Source: an uncultured Gammaproteobacteria bacterium
GTDB taxonomy: Bacteria; Pseudomonadota; Gammaproteobacteria; SZUA-140
Assembly (NCBI GenBank): GCA_945787585.1
Contig: CALZIG010000072.1
Span: forward strand, 1-14,369
Direction of reading: 5' to 3'
Length of the DNA: 14,369 bases
The notes under the pieces were generated by a model that worked only from the letters and a program-made list of their open reading frames with translations, had not been told where the DNA came from and ran no database searches. The position numbers and the translations under genes are program-made. This document shows, in pieces, positions 1 through 8,400 of the stretch; within the stretch, counting starts at the first letter, position 1, and every line of letters starts with the position of its first letter.

Positions 1-912
1 CCGCTCATCAAGTTAAACAAGGTCATCGCTAACAACAATGCGCTGGTACTCGCAAAAATAGAAGGGCGTAATCCCGGCTATTCGGTTAAATGCCGTATCG
101 GTGCCGCGATGATCTGGGAGGCCGAAAAGAGCGGTGCGCTTAAAGCCGGCATGGAAGTGATCGAACCGACCAGCGGCAATACCGGCATCGCGCTCGCCTT
201 TGTCTGCGCCTCTCGCGGCTACCCAGTGACCCTCACCATGCCTGAAACTATGAGTCTGGAGCGACGCAAGGTACTCAAGGCACTCGGTGCAAACATAGTG
301 CTAACTGAAGGCCCCAAAGGGATGCCAGGTGCGATCGCAAAAGCAGAGGAACTGATGGCGCAAGACCCTGACCGTTTTTACATGCCCACACAGTTTAGCA
401 ATCCCGCCAACCCTGCCATCCATGAAACGACCACCGGCCCTGAAATCTGGGACGCCACCGATGGTGAAATTGATGTACTCATCGCAGGGGTCGGCACGGG
501 CGGTACCATCACCGGCATTTCACGTCATATCAAAAATAATTGCGGCAAGGCGATTATCTCAGTGGCCGTCGAACCTGTGGCCAGCCCCATCATTAGTCAA
601 CATCTGGCCGGCGAGGAATTAAAGCCGGGGCCGCATAAGATTCAGGGGATCGGTGCAGGCTTCCTGCCTGCCAACCTCGACCTGTCAATGGTAGATCGCG
701 TTGAACAGGTCACCAACGAAGAGGCGGTGGAATACGCGCGTCGTCTGTCGACGGAAGAAGGGATTTTATCCGGAATCTCATGCGGAGCCGCCGTGGCCGT
801 CGCAGACCGTTTAGCACAGCTCCCGGAATACGAAGGTAAAACAATCGTCGTTATTTTGCCAGATTCTGGCGAGCGTTACCTCTCAAGCATTTTGTTTGAA
901 GAGGCGAGTTAG
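1..912 (+). CDS. cysK: Cysteine synthase (O-acetylserine sulfhydrylase), 5' end missing
   Basis: This PLP enzyme makes L-cysteine from O-acetylserine and sulfide in the cytoplasm, the last step of sulfur assimilation. The frame is open from base 1, so the gene starts before the window and an ATG at 109 is internal. 303 codons are visible, close to a full-length CysK. The PLP-lysine motif SVKCRIGA is present, with the lysine codon at 88-90. The phosphate/substrate loop TSGNTG follows shortly after. Further family landmarks are [10 protein letters not shown], the SGISCGAA stretch and the C-terminal ending [10 protein letters not shown]. The motif set fits CysK better than CysM. Probably only a dozen or so N-terminal residues lie outside. 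The gene is followed by a hairpin, and the next gene is on the other strand, so transcription probably ends here. Upstream regulation cannot be seen. Confidence 0.95.
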   Translation, partial: PLIKLNKVIANNNALVLAKIEGRNPGYSVKCRIGAAMIWEAEKSGALKAGMEVIEPTSGNTGIALAFVCASRGYPVTLTMPETMSLERRKVLKALGANIVLTEGPKGMPGAIAKAEELMAQDPDRFYMPTQFSNPANPAIHETTTGPEIWDATDGEIDVLIAGVGTGGTITGISRHIKNNCGKAIISVAVEPVASPIISQHLAGEELKPGPHKIQGIGAGFLPANLDLSMVDRVEQVTNEEAVEYARRLSTEEGILSGISCGAAVAVADRLAQLPEYEGKTIVVILPDSGERYLSSILFEEAS

Positions 913-917
913 CATCA

Positions 918-951
918 CTGGAGATCGGAGTAGTTCTGCTCCGGTCTCCAG
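918..951 (+). terminator. Hairpin downstream of cysK, probable terminator
   Basis: A 13-bp stem (918-930 pairing with 939-951) contains one G-T wobble and closes an 8-base loop. It begins 5 bases after the cysK stop codon. The following T-run is short (CTTTAA), so as an intrinsic terminator it is imperfect, but the position and stem length fit transcription ending after cysK. Confidence 0.6.
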
Positions 952-1052
952 CTTTAAGGCCTATTGAATAGGCATATCAAACTGTACTGAATACCAACAA
1001 CTTATAAAGTGCGCCCTGCCGGAGAGTAATGTCACCCGTTTGCTACGAACTG

Positions 1053-1367
1053 TTACAGGCAGGGATCTTCTACGTCAGATGGTGAACCGAATACCTGTGT
1101 AAATGAATTTCCCTGGATAATTTGAATAATTTGTGTCATGCCAAATGTAAAACTAAAGAACTGACAAAAATCATTAGAACCACCACCAATACTCTGCGTT
1201 ATGGTCATATTGTTGCTGGTCTGCGAAAACGAGGTAGAACCAAAATTGCCCATATTATTGTTGAAATTAGAGTTGAAGTTGGAATTCGACCCACTGTCTT
1301 GCGCCCAACTATTCCCTGACGCAAAAAAGGAAATTGCGGCAAGCAGTGCTATATGACGTATTTTCAT
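1053..1367 (-). CDS. Small secreted Asn/Ser/Phe-rich protein, function unknown
   Basis: The product is 104 residues. The start chosen is the ATG at 1365-1367, preceded by GGAGG at 1376-1380. The longer frame to 1442 is rejected because it would run through the promoter. Residues 1-22 look like a Sec signal peptide (MKIRHIALLAAISFFASG, then a likely cleavage after SWA). The mature part opens with a low-complexity stretch alternating Asn, Ser, Phe and Gly (SNFNSNFNNN). It then has a Thr/Gln/Ile segment, SIGGGSND and a Phe-rich patch, and ends near two cysteines (DFCQFF and EDPCL) that could form a disulfide. I do not recognise the family. The composition suggests an extracellular or periplasmic protein, possibly aggregation-prone, but that is inference. 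It stands alone between the cysK end and the exporter operon, with its own promoter. Confidence 0.75.
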   Translation of the reverse strand: MKIRHIALLAAISFFASGNSWAQDSGSNSNFNSNFNNNMGNFGSTSFSQTSNNMTITQSIGGGSNDFCQFFSFTFGMTQIIQIIQGNSFTQVFGSPSDVEDPCL

Positions 1368-1375
1368 AACTATGA

Positions 1376-1380
1376 CCTCC
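1376..1380 (-). promoter_or_regulatory. Strong ribosome binding site for the small secreted protein
   Basis: The minus strand reads GGAGG, 8 bases before the ATG at 1365-1367. It decides the start codon, because the upstream in-frame alternative at 1442 lies inside the promoter. Confidence 0.75.
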
Positions 1381-1413
1381 ATGTGATCATTAAAAAAAGA
1401 TGCCTCAAAAAAG

Positions 1414-1442
1414 ATTAGAGTTAATATTCCGCTGATAGTCAA
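1414..1442 (-). promoter_or_regulatory. Sigma-70-type promoter for the small secreted protein
   Basis: On the minus strand the -35 box is TTGACT (1437-1442) and the -10 box is TCTAAT (1414-1419). Each matches the consensus at 5 of 6 positions, and the spacer is the ideal 17 bases. The predicted transcript would start near 1407, leaving a leader of about 40 bases before the ATG at 1367. Confidence 0.65.
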
Positions 1443-1465
1443 TCAATAAATAGAATCCTTCTTTT

Positions 1466-2665
1466 CTATTCATGTCGTAAGGCTTCTATCGGATCCAGGC
1501 GTGCGGCTTTACGTGCCGGCACATAGCCGAACACCACGCCGACTACCGCTGAAAAGACAAACGCCAGCAGGATGATACTGCTGTCAAAAACCAACGGCAC
1601 TTGCAACGCGCCAGCAATAAAATAAGAAGCGATCAGGGCCAGCAGGATACCGGCAATGCCGCCGACGGATGACAACACTACCGCCTCGACCAGGAACTGC
1701 CGTTGCACTTCGCGTTCTAGCGCGCCGATGGCGAGGCGAATGCCGATCTCGCGGGTACGTTCGGTCACGGAGACCAGCATGATATTCATGATGCCGATGC
1801 CGCCGACGATCAAGCTGACCGCGGCGACAGCGCCGAGCAAGGATGTCATGATTTCGGTGGTGCCGGTCATGGTTTTAGAGATCTCTTTCATGTCGATGAT
1901 ACTGAAGTCATCTTCGTTGCCGAGGCCAATGTGGCGCCGTTCACGCATCAGCAGCTCCACGTCGCGCTTTGCCTTACTGGTATCGTCATGGGCGGAGAGG
2001 TAGATGTGGCTGATCTTCTGTTCACCAGAGATAAGCCGCCAGTGGGCGCGCAGCGGCATAAGAATAACGTCGTCCTGATCTGACCCCATGCTCGACTGCC
2101 CCTTGCTCGCCAGCACGCCGATCACCTGGCAGGCTATTTTGCCAAGACGGATGGTTTCCCCCAGGGGGTCGAGGTTGCCGAACAGCTCCCGTTGCAAGGT
2201 GGCGCCCAGCAGGCAGACCGGTGCCCCGGCACGCTGATCACTATCGCTAATGAGCCGGCCTTTGGCCAAAATCCAGTTGCGCACCACCAGGTAGTCGTTT
2301 TCCATGCCAATAACGCTGGTGGTCCAGTTGTTGTTGCCGTAGACCACGGTGACTGCTTTATTGGTGATACCGGCTGCTGCGGCAACGGCAGCTAACTCAC
2401 GCCGCAGGGCCTCGGCATCACCCACTTCAAGCGGTTTGGCAGCGGCGCGCGAGCCACGCAGGAAGCGCTGGCCGGGACGCAGGATGAGCATGTTGCTGCC
2501 GAGGCTTTCGATCTGGGCACCGATCCTGGCAGTGGTACCGTTACCAATGGTGACCATGATGATCACGGCGGCGACACCGATGATGATGCCGAGCATCGTC
2601 AGGGCCGAGCGCAACAGGTTGCGGCGGATCTCACGCAGGGCCAGTAAAAGCACACTCCACCACAT
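1466..2665 (-). CDS. ABC exporter permease, MacB/FtsX type
   Basis: This 399-residue inner-membrane permease belongs to a MacAB-like efflux or export system. The first transmembrane helix is at about residues 22-42 (TMLGIIIGVAAVIIMV). It is followed by a large periplasmic MacB_PCD-like domain and three C-terminal helices of the FtsX domain (about 272-295, 322-350 and 360-382). The family signature GIGIMNIMLVSVTERTREIG is clear. The C-terminus PARKAARLDPIEALRHE is also typical. Unlike E. coli MacB, the ATPase is encoded separately by the preceding gene. The ATG overlaps the ATPase stop by one base (TGATG), which suggests translational coupling. The substrate is not predictable. No outer-membrane channel gene is in the window, so a TolC-type partner would have to be encoded elsewhere. 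Confidence 0.93.
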   Translation of the reverse strand: MWWSVLLLALREIRRNLLRSALTMLGIIIGVAAVIIMVTIGNGTTARIGAQIESLGSNMLILRPGQRFLRGSRAAAKPLEVGDAEALRRELAAVAAAAGITNKAVTVVYGNNNWTTSVIGMENDYLVVRNWILAKGRLISDSDQRAGAPVCLLGATLQRELFGNLDPLGETIRLGKIACQVIGVLASKGQSSMGSDQDDVILMPLRAHWRLISGEQKISHIYLSAHDDTSKAKRDVELLMRERRHIGLGNEDDFSIIDMKEISKTMTGTTEIMTSLLGAVAAVSLIVGGIGIMNIMLVSVTERTREIGIRLAIGALEREVQRQFLVEAVVLSSVGGIAGILLALIASYFIAGALQVPLVFDSSIILLAFVFSAVVGVVFGYVPARKAARLDPIEALRHE

Positions 2666-3342
2666 CAGTTACGCGCCTCGTTTTGGATGCGACCATCAAG
2701 AAAATGGACAACCCGGTGCGCATAGGCGGCGATGTCAACCTCGTGGGTGACCATGATGATAGTCAGACCGCGTTCCTGATTGAGTCGCACCAGCAAATCC
2801 ATGATCTCGTGACCACGGGCGCTGTCCAGATTGCCGGTGGGTTCGTCGGCCAGCAGCAGGGCCGGATCGGTGACCAGGGCTCGAGCGATGGCGACGCGCT
2901 GTTGCTGGCCGCCGGAGAGTTCGGCCGGGGTGTGGGCTTCGCGGCCATCTAGCCCAACCGCCGCCAGCGCCGCCAGCGCCTTGGCCCGGCGTTCGGCGCG
3001 GGGTAAACGACGATAGATCAGTGGCAACTCAACATTTTCCAACGCGCTAGTGCGGGCCAGCAGGTTGAAACCCTGAAACACAAAACCGATGTAGTGACGT
3101 CGCAACAGGGCGCGCTGATTGCGCGACAGGGTATCCACCGTGCTGCCCTGAAACCGGTACTGGCCAGCGCTGGGGGTATCGAGAAAACCGAGGATGTTCA
3201 TGCAGGTCGATTTGCCCGATCCACTCGGCCCCATCATGGCGATGAACTCCCCAGCCTTGACGCTGAGATTGACGTCACGCAAGGCTTCCACTGCCGCCGC
3301 CCCTTTGCCGTAAGTTTTGCCCAGTTGCTGAAGCTCAATCAT
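2665..3342 (-). CDS. ABC exporter ATP-binding protein, LolD/MacB type
   Basis: This 225-residue cytoplasmic ATPase powers the adjacent permease. All nucleotide-binding motifs are intact: Walker [10 protein letters not shown] (38-46), Q-loop glutamine in FVFQGFN (90), signature LSGGQQQR (142-149), Walker B LLLADE (162-167), D-loop NLD and the switch histidine in MVTHE (200). Length and motif context match the LolD/MacB/FtsE class that pairs with MacB-fold permeases. The ATG at 3340-3342 overlaps the stop codon of the upstream membrane-fusion gene (ATGA), and its own stop overlaps the permease start. The three genes therefore form one tightly coupled operon. Confidence 0.95.
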   Translation of the reverse strand: MIELQQLGKTYGKGAAAVEALRDVNLSVKAGEFIAMMGPSGSGKSTCMNILGFLDTPSAGQYRFQGSTVDTLSRNQRALLRRHYIGFVFQGFNLLARTSALENVELPLIYRRLPRAERRAKALAALAAVGLDGREAHTPAELSGGQQQRVAIARALVTDPALLLADEPTGNLDSARGHEIMDLLVRLNQERGLTIIMVTHEVDIAAYAHRVVHFLDGRIQNEARN

Positions 3343-4595
3343 CGCTGCTTGCTGCTGGCGTCGGTGATAACGGCCATGCCTGCCTGTAGTTCGCCGTCCA
3401 CAACCTGAGTCATGCGGCCATCACTTGACCCTGTCTTAACCTCAATAGTGCGTGGCTGATTGTCTTCTAATACCCAGACTTGTTTGACCTGATTGTTGCC
3501 CTGGCGCGTTGGCCGACTGCGACTGCCCCAGCGGGGCATGAGTTGATCCATAAATCCGACCTCTTGTTTCACCTGTGTTATCGGCGGCACAAAACGCAGC
3601 GCAGCATTGGGGATAAGCAGTGTGTCGTGGATCTCTTCAACGGTGATATGAGCAGTTGCCGTCATGCCGGGGCGCAGCAGCATCGCCTCGTTACTGAGCG
3701 CAAGGATGGTTTCGTAGCTGACCACCCCACCTTCACTCAGAGGGGCCAGGCGCACCTGGGTAATGCTGGCAGGAAAGACCTGTTCGCTGTAGGCATCGAC
3801 CGTAAAGGTAGCGGCCTGCCCCTCATGCACCTTGCCGATGTCGGCCTCGTCCACCGCCACCCGCAGCTCCATCTGGGCCAGATTCTCGGCCAGGGTGAAC
3901 AGCACGGGTGCCTGTAGTGAAGCGGCAACCGTCTGGCCCGGTTCGATCTGGCGTTTGAGTACGATACCGTCAATGGGCGAGCGAATCACCGCCTTGGCCA
4001 GGCGTGTCTGTTCAACAGTCAACGTGGCGCGAGCCTGAGAGACCTGCGCCCTGGCGCTGGCCTCATCAGCATTGGCCCGTGCATAAGAAGCCTGAGCGGT
4101 ATCCATATCCTGCGCGGTACAGAGTCCCTTTGCCGCCAGCGCCTGGCAGCGCTTAAGTTTGAGTTCAGTCTCCAGCACCGTCGCTGTCGCCTGAAACACC
4201 CTGGCTTCGGCCACTTGCAGCGCCGCCCGAGTCTGCACCACCTTGGCACCTTGCTCATCCGTGTTGAGACGGGCCAGCTCCTGCCCCTGTTTAATCCGGT
4301 CATTGAAGTCGACCGACACGCTAGCGATGATGCCCGACATTTCACTGCCGACATCCACCTGATTAAGCGGCTCCAGCGTGCCGGTGGCGGTGACTTGAAT
4401 CGTAAGATCACCACGGCTCACCTCGCTGGTCACAAAGTGCTGCGGTATTCCATTATTATCAGCCGGAAAAAAGTAAAAGCCCGAGAAAATGGCGAGGGCA
4501 ACTACCAGCATCGCAAAAACCCGCCCCCTGCGGTGTGGGCGCCCCTGTGCCAGTATCTGTTCAACCTGAGCGGCGGTTGGTGTCGGCTGATCCAT
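3339..4595 (-). CDS. Periplasmic membrane-fusion (adaptor) protein, MacA/HlyD family
   Basis: This 418-residue adaptor would link the inner-membrane transporter to an outer-membrane channel. A short cytoplasmic N-terminus precedes one membrane anchor at about residues 27-43 (FAMLVVALAIFSGFYFF). Next come the lipoyl/barrel region VTATGTLEPLNQVDVGSEMSG and a long alpha-helical hairpin rich in Ala and Gln. The second lipoyl half (VIRSPIDGIVLKRQIEPG) follows, and the remainder is beta-barrel. The start chosen is the ATG at 4593-4595, giving the usual short N-terminus. The frame stays open upstream to 4670 (TTG start), but that adds a Cys-rich leader without family resemblance. No good Shine-Dalgarno is visible before the ATG. 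Instead, an AGTGA-N5-TCACT inverted repeat sits directly upstream. It is the first gene of the exporter operon. Confidence 0.93.
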   Translation of the reverse strand: MDQPTPTAAQVEQILAQGRPHRRGRVFAMLVVALAIFSGFYFFPADNNGIPQHFVTSEVSRGDLTIQVTATGTLEPLNQVDVGSEMSGIIASVSVDFNDRIKQGQELARLNTDEQGAKVVQTRAALQVAEARVFQATATVLETELKLKRCQALAAKGLCTAQDMDTAQASYARANADEASARAQVSQARATLTVEQTRLAKAVIRSPIDGIVLKRQIEPGQTVAASLQAPVLFTLAENLAQMELRVAVDEADIGKVHEGQAATFTVDAYSEQVFPASITQVRLAPLSEGGVVSYETILALSNEAMLLRPGMTATAHITVEEIHDTLLIPNAALRFVPPITQVKQEVGFMDQLMPRWGSRSRPTRQGNNQVKQVWVLEDNQPRTIEVKTGSSDGRMTQVVDGELQAGMAVITDASSKQR

Positions 4596-4610
4596 AGTGA
4601 TGTCGTCACT
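4596..4610. repeat. Inverted repeat abutting the exporter operon start codon
   Basis: AGTGA (4596-4600) and TCACT (4606-4610) form a 5-bp inverted repeat with a 5-base centre, immediately 5' of the ATG. It could be an operator half-site pair or a small hairpin at the translation start. The arms are short, so chance is possible. Confidence 0.25.
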
Positions 4611-4642
4611 CTTGAGGTGGATTGTAGTTCTCAGCGAAAGTA

Positions 4643-5113
4643 TCAAACACTGACACAGAATACACCACAAGAGTACTTCTTCATCTCTTCACTCTTATTG
4701 GCAAAACGCGCGCCCTGGCTTTTGTAGCGCTGCAAGCGCGCTGCCAGCCCATCCAGACCATAGGTAATGAGATCACCGGGCGATAGCGCCAACGCGCCTT
4801 TACCCTGATCCACCTTAATGCCGGGAACGATGCCACGTCGCGCCAGCACCTCGGGCAGTGGCGTGCCGTCATCAGCGCTCTGTGCAAGGGTCTCCTCGAA
4901 TTCAATCACGCCGCTAATGTAGTCCTCTATGCCGGGCGCGGTAAACAGCAACGTGCGGTAAGCGCAGCGGTTCTCTTCAGTGGATTCCACATCAATCGGC
5001 GCAAAGCGTTTGGCGATGGTCGGTAGACTTTCATCTGCGGCGAGAATACCTTTACCCCGTTGTACCATCTGTGTGATGGTGTCCTGCAGTTCATCTTTAG
5101 TAGCCAGATTCAC
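4643..5113 (-). pseudogene. Truncated class I fructose-bisphosphate aldolase, 3' half missing
   Basis: Residues 1-138 match the N-terminal part of class I aldolase, the glycolytic and gluconeogenic enzyme that cleaves fructose 1,6-bisphosphate. GKGILAADES, TIAKRFA, VESTEENR and VPGIKVDQG are recognisable in order. These include the counterparts of rabbit Asp33 (residue 27) and Lys107 (residue 100). Homology stops at GARFA (base 4700), and 18 unrelated residues lead to a TGA at 4643-4645. The family is normally about 340 residues. The missing part holds the Schiff-base lysine (Lys229), Lys146 and Glu187 equivalents, so the product cannot be active as an aldolase. The start is also odd. The only in-frame conventional start is a GTG overlapping the AGGAGG ribosome site. 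The well-spaced codon is CTG at 5105-5107, which would give a normal ATKDELQ N-terminus and may be a mutated ATG. No 3' fragment is seen elsewhere in the window. Confidence 0.85.
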
Positions 5114-5118
5114 CTCCT
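5113..5118 (-). promoter_or_regulatory. Ribosome binding site of the broken aldolase gene
   Basis: The minus strand reads AGGAGG. It overlaps the GTG at 5111-5113 by one base, so it cannot serve that codon. It is spaced 5 bases from the CTG at 5105-5107, which suggests the ancestral start codon was there. Confidence 0.6.
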
Positions 5119-5481
5119 GTGATGCGTCAGATCAGGCCTCCATCCGTCGGTTCAGCGAATAGCCAATTAAGCAATGGAAACTTTGCGGCAAGACTTTATC
5201 AACAACCGTTACCGGCACACACGCCAATTCACTGTTAAACATATGAGATATATATACTAATCTGATATGCCATGCAGAACTAACAGCATTAGCAAAAAGC
5301 TATCAGGGGATAGTCCTGTCTCACCAGTTCAGGATAACACTACTTATGCGACATTCATGCTAGAATATCCGCTCAATTCTGCTTCAAAGTTCACTACGCG
5401 TAAACACCACTCAATACGCTCAAAAGTACGCCCGTTTAAAACTGATTGATGTCGCGCTGAACCAATAAAAGATCTATCAAT
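5114..5481. other. Divergent intergenic region between aldolase remnant and lipoprotein gene
   Basis: This 368-bp stretch holds no convincing gene. It should contain the promoter of the leftward aldolase remnant and that of the rightward lipoprotein gene. An AT-rich patch lies at 5241-5261, and an extended -10 element candidate for the rightward gene is listed separately. I see no clear promoter for the leftward gene and no strong terminator. Confidence 0.5.
5358..5366 (+). promoter_or_regulatory. Possible extended -10 promoter for the Calx-beta/dehydrogenase gene
   Basis: TGCTAGAAT combines the TGn extension with a -10 hexamer matching TATAAT at 5 of 6 positions. No good -35 box lies 16-18 bases upstream. 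The leader to the ATG at 5482 would be about 110 bases. Confidence 0.35.
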
Positions 5482-8400
5482 ATGAAATTCACACCCTTTC
5501 CACCTCTCTCATACAGCACCGTAATTTTATACCAGATCATCTTTGTATTCGCTTTATTCGGACTCACCAGCTGTAGTAATAGTGGTACCAGTGATAGCGG
5601 GACTAATAGCAATCAAACTACGATCAGTGACATTCCATCTATTAACATCACCGATGCTTCTATTACCGAAGGGAATAGTGGCACCATCAATATAAATTTT
5701 ATTGTAAGCCTCTCCAGTGCCACCACTGAAACAGTCACCGTCAACTTTACTACTGCAGGCAATACCGCCACTGTTGCAGATAACGACTACATCGCCGCAA
5801 ACGGTATCCTGACCTTCAACCCTAACAGCACGAGCCAGCTGATTACTATTGCGGTGCAGGGGGATACCAGGGTTGAACCGGATGAACTTTTCAACGTTAA
5901 TCTCAGCAATCCCAGTAATGCCACGCTGGCTGATGCCAGTGCGATCGGCACTATCATCAATGATGATGTGACTGCACCGATCATTCCCAGCATTAGCATC
6001 GCCGATGTCTCAGTGGCCGAAGGCGACAGTGGCACTGTCAATGCTGCATTCACCGTGAGCCTCTCCAGTGCCACCACTGAAACAGTCACTGTCAATTTTA
6101 TTACTGCGGGCAACACCGCCACTGTTGCAGATAACGACTACATCGCCGCAAACGGTATCCTGACCTTCAACCCTAACAGTACCAGCCAGTTAATTACCGT
6201 CGCTGTACAAGGCGACACCAGGATTGAACCGAACGAATTCTTCAATGTAAATCTCAGCAACCCCAGTAATGCCACGCTGGCTGATGCCAGCGCCGTGGGC
6301 ACCATCATCAACGATGATACGGCGCCTATTATTCCCAGCATTAGCATCGCCGATGTGTCCGTGACCGAAGGGGACAGTGGCACGGTGAATGCTGCATTCA
6401 CCGTGAGCCTCTCCAGTGCCACCACCGAAACAGTCACCGTCAACTTTACCACTGCAGGCAATACCGCCACCGTCGCAGATAACGATTATTCCGCTGCCAG
6501 TGGGACATTGACCTTCAATCCCAACAGCACGAGCCAGCTGATTACTATCGCCGTGCAAGGGGATACCAGGGTTGAACCAAATGAAACCTTTTTTGTTAAC
6601 CTGAGCGACCCCAGTAATGCGACGCTGGCAGATAGCAGTGCTGTTGGCACCATTATCAATGATGATGTGGCAGCACCGGTTATCCCCAGCATCAGCATCG
6701 CCGATATCTCAGTGACCGAAGGCGACAGCGGCACTGTCAATGCTGTGTTCACCGTGAGCCTCTCCAGTGCCACCACTGAAACAGTCACCGTCAACTTTAC
6801 TACTGCAGGCACTCCCGCCACTGTTGCAGATAACGACTATTCCGCTGCCAGTGGCACCTTAACCTTCAGCCCCAATAGCACGAGCCAGCTGATTACTATT
6901 GCGGTGCGGGGGGATACCAGGGTTGAACCGGATGAAACCTTTTTTGTTAACCTGAGTAATCCCAGCAATGCCACCATCAGCGATACCCAGGCCCTGGGGA
7001 CTATTTTGAATGATGACACCCCTCAATCCGGACTCGATACACGCCCCTCAAATACCACATGCCTTGCCCTGGACCGGCCACAGACTGGTGCCAGCATTCA
7101 ACTGGATAGAGTATTCCCCAATCTGAGTTTTTCACTGCCGACTGTTTTGCTGCAGGCACCGGGCGACAGTTCACGCTGGTTTGTCGCTGAAAAGGGTGGG
7201 CGGGTATTGAGTTTCGATAACACGCCCAACACCTCAACCACTCGCGTTTTTATAGACATTCGTTCCAGCGTCGATTCAGGTCCTAACGAGGCGGGACTGT
7301 TAGGCATCGCTTTTGATCCAGACTTTGCCACCAACGGTCACGTCTATCTTTCCTATACAGTCACAGGGCTCACCTCACGCATCGCTCGCTATACCAGCAT
7401 AGACAACGGCCAGACGCTGGATGCGGCATCAGCGCAGGTGATCCTCGATGTCCCCCAGCCTTACGGTAATCACAATGGTGGTTACATCGCTTTCGGACCG
7501 GGACCCTCCAGCGGTAAATATCTTTATATCGGCTTCGGCGATGGTGGTGATGCTGGCGACCCACTCGGCCATGGTCAAAATACTCAGACACTATTAGGTG
7601 CGATGTTACGTATTAATGTTGACGTAAGTCAGACAGACTGGAATGCAGGCGCTCGCTACTATATTCCAGCGGATAATCCTTTTGCAGCCAGTGCGAGCTG
7701 TAGCGACAGTGGTTGCCCTGAAATCTACGCGTGGGGGCTGCGTAACCCATGGCGCTGGAGTTTCGACCGTGATAACAACGACCTGTGGCTCGGTGATGTC
7801 GGACAGGATGGCTGGGAAGAGATCAACCGTGTCGTGCCGGGCGGCAACTATGGCTGGAATATCCGCGAAGGCGCGCACTGTTATAACGGATCGAGCTGTA
7901 ATAGCAATGGGCTGATTGACCCTGTTGCAGAATATGATCATAGTCAGGGATCATTCTCAGTGACCGGCGGCTACGTCTACCGTGGCACGACAAATCCGGG
8001 ACTGCAAGGTACCTACCTGTATGGCGACTTTGGCAGTGGAACAATCTGGGGGCTGGATACCAGCCAGCCTAATCCAGCCCCACAAACATTGCTCGATAGC
8101 AGCTACAACATCGCCTCATTCGCTGAAGGTAACGACGGTGAACTCTACGTGTTGAACTATGGCACCAGTGGCACCATTTTCCGCATTGCCACCGCCGTCG
8201 CTTCTGGAGACCCTTTCCCCGCGCAACTATCCGCAACTGGCTGCGTCGAAGCGGCGAATCCTACGCAGCCAGCCGCAGGCCTAATCCCCTACGATATCAA
8301 TGCACCATTCTGGAGTGACGGTGCGGTTAAGCAGCGTTACCTTTCATTGCCGGATGCCAACACCATTCATATCGACAGCGCCAACGACTGGGATTTTCCC

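Noticed and set aside
959..973. GCCTAT/ATAGGC inverted repeat after the cysK hairpin
   Set aside because: It is a short 6-bp stem with no T-run on either side and no evident role.
1449..1470. AATAGAA/TTCTATT hairpin at the end of the exporter operon
   Set aside because: The 7-bp stem is AT-rich with no proper T-run after it on the minus strand, so it is too weak to call a terminator.
5253..5258. TATACT as a -10 box for the lipoprotein gene
   Set aside because: It lies in an AT-rich run with no acceptable -35 box and more than 220 bases from the start codon. The extended -10 element at 5358-5366 is a better candidate.
5267..5449. 60-codon frame in the divergent intergenic region
   Set aside because: There is no ribosome site, no family character, and it spans the likely promoter of the lipoprotein gene.
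5787..7019. Series of similar leftward frames across the repeats
   Set aside because: They recur with the repeat period because they are antisense shadows of the Calx-beta coding units, not separate genes.
5632..7026. Regular repeats as a possible CRISPR or satellite array
   Set aside because: The units are about 350 bp, fully coding in one frame, and encode a known domain.
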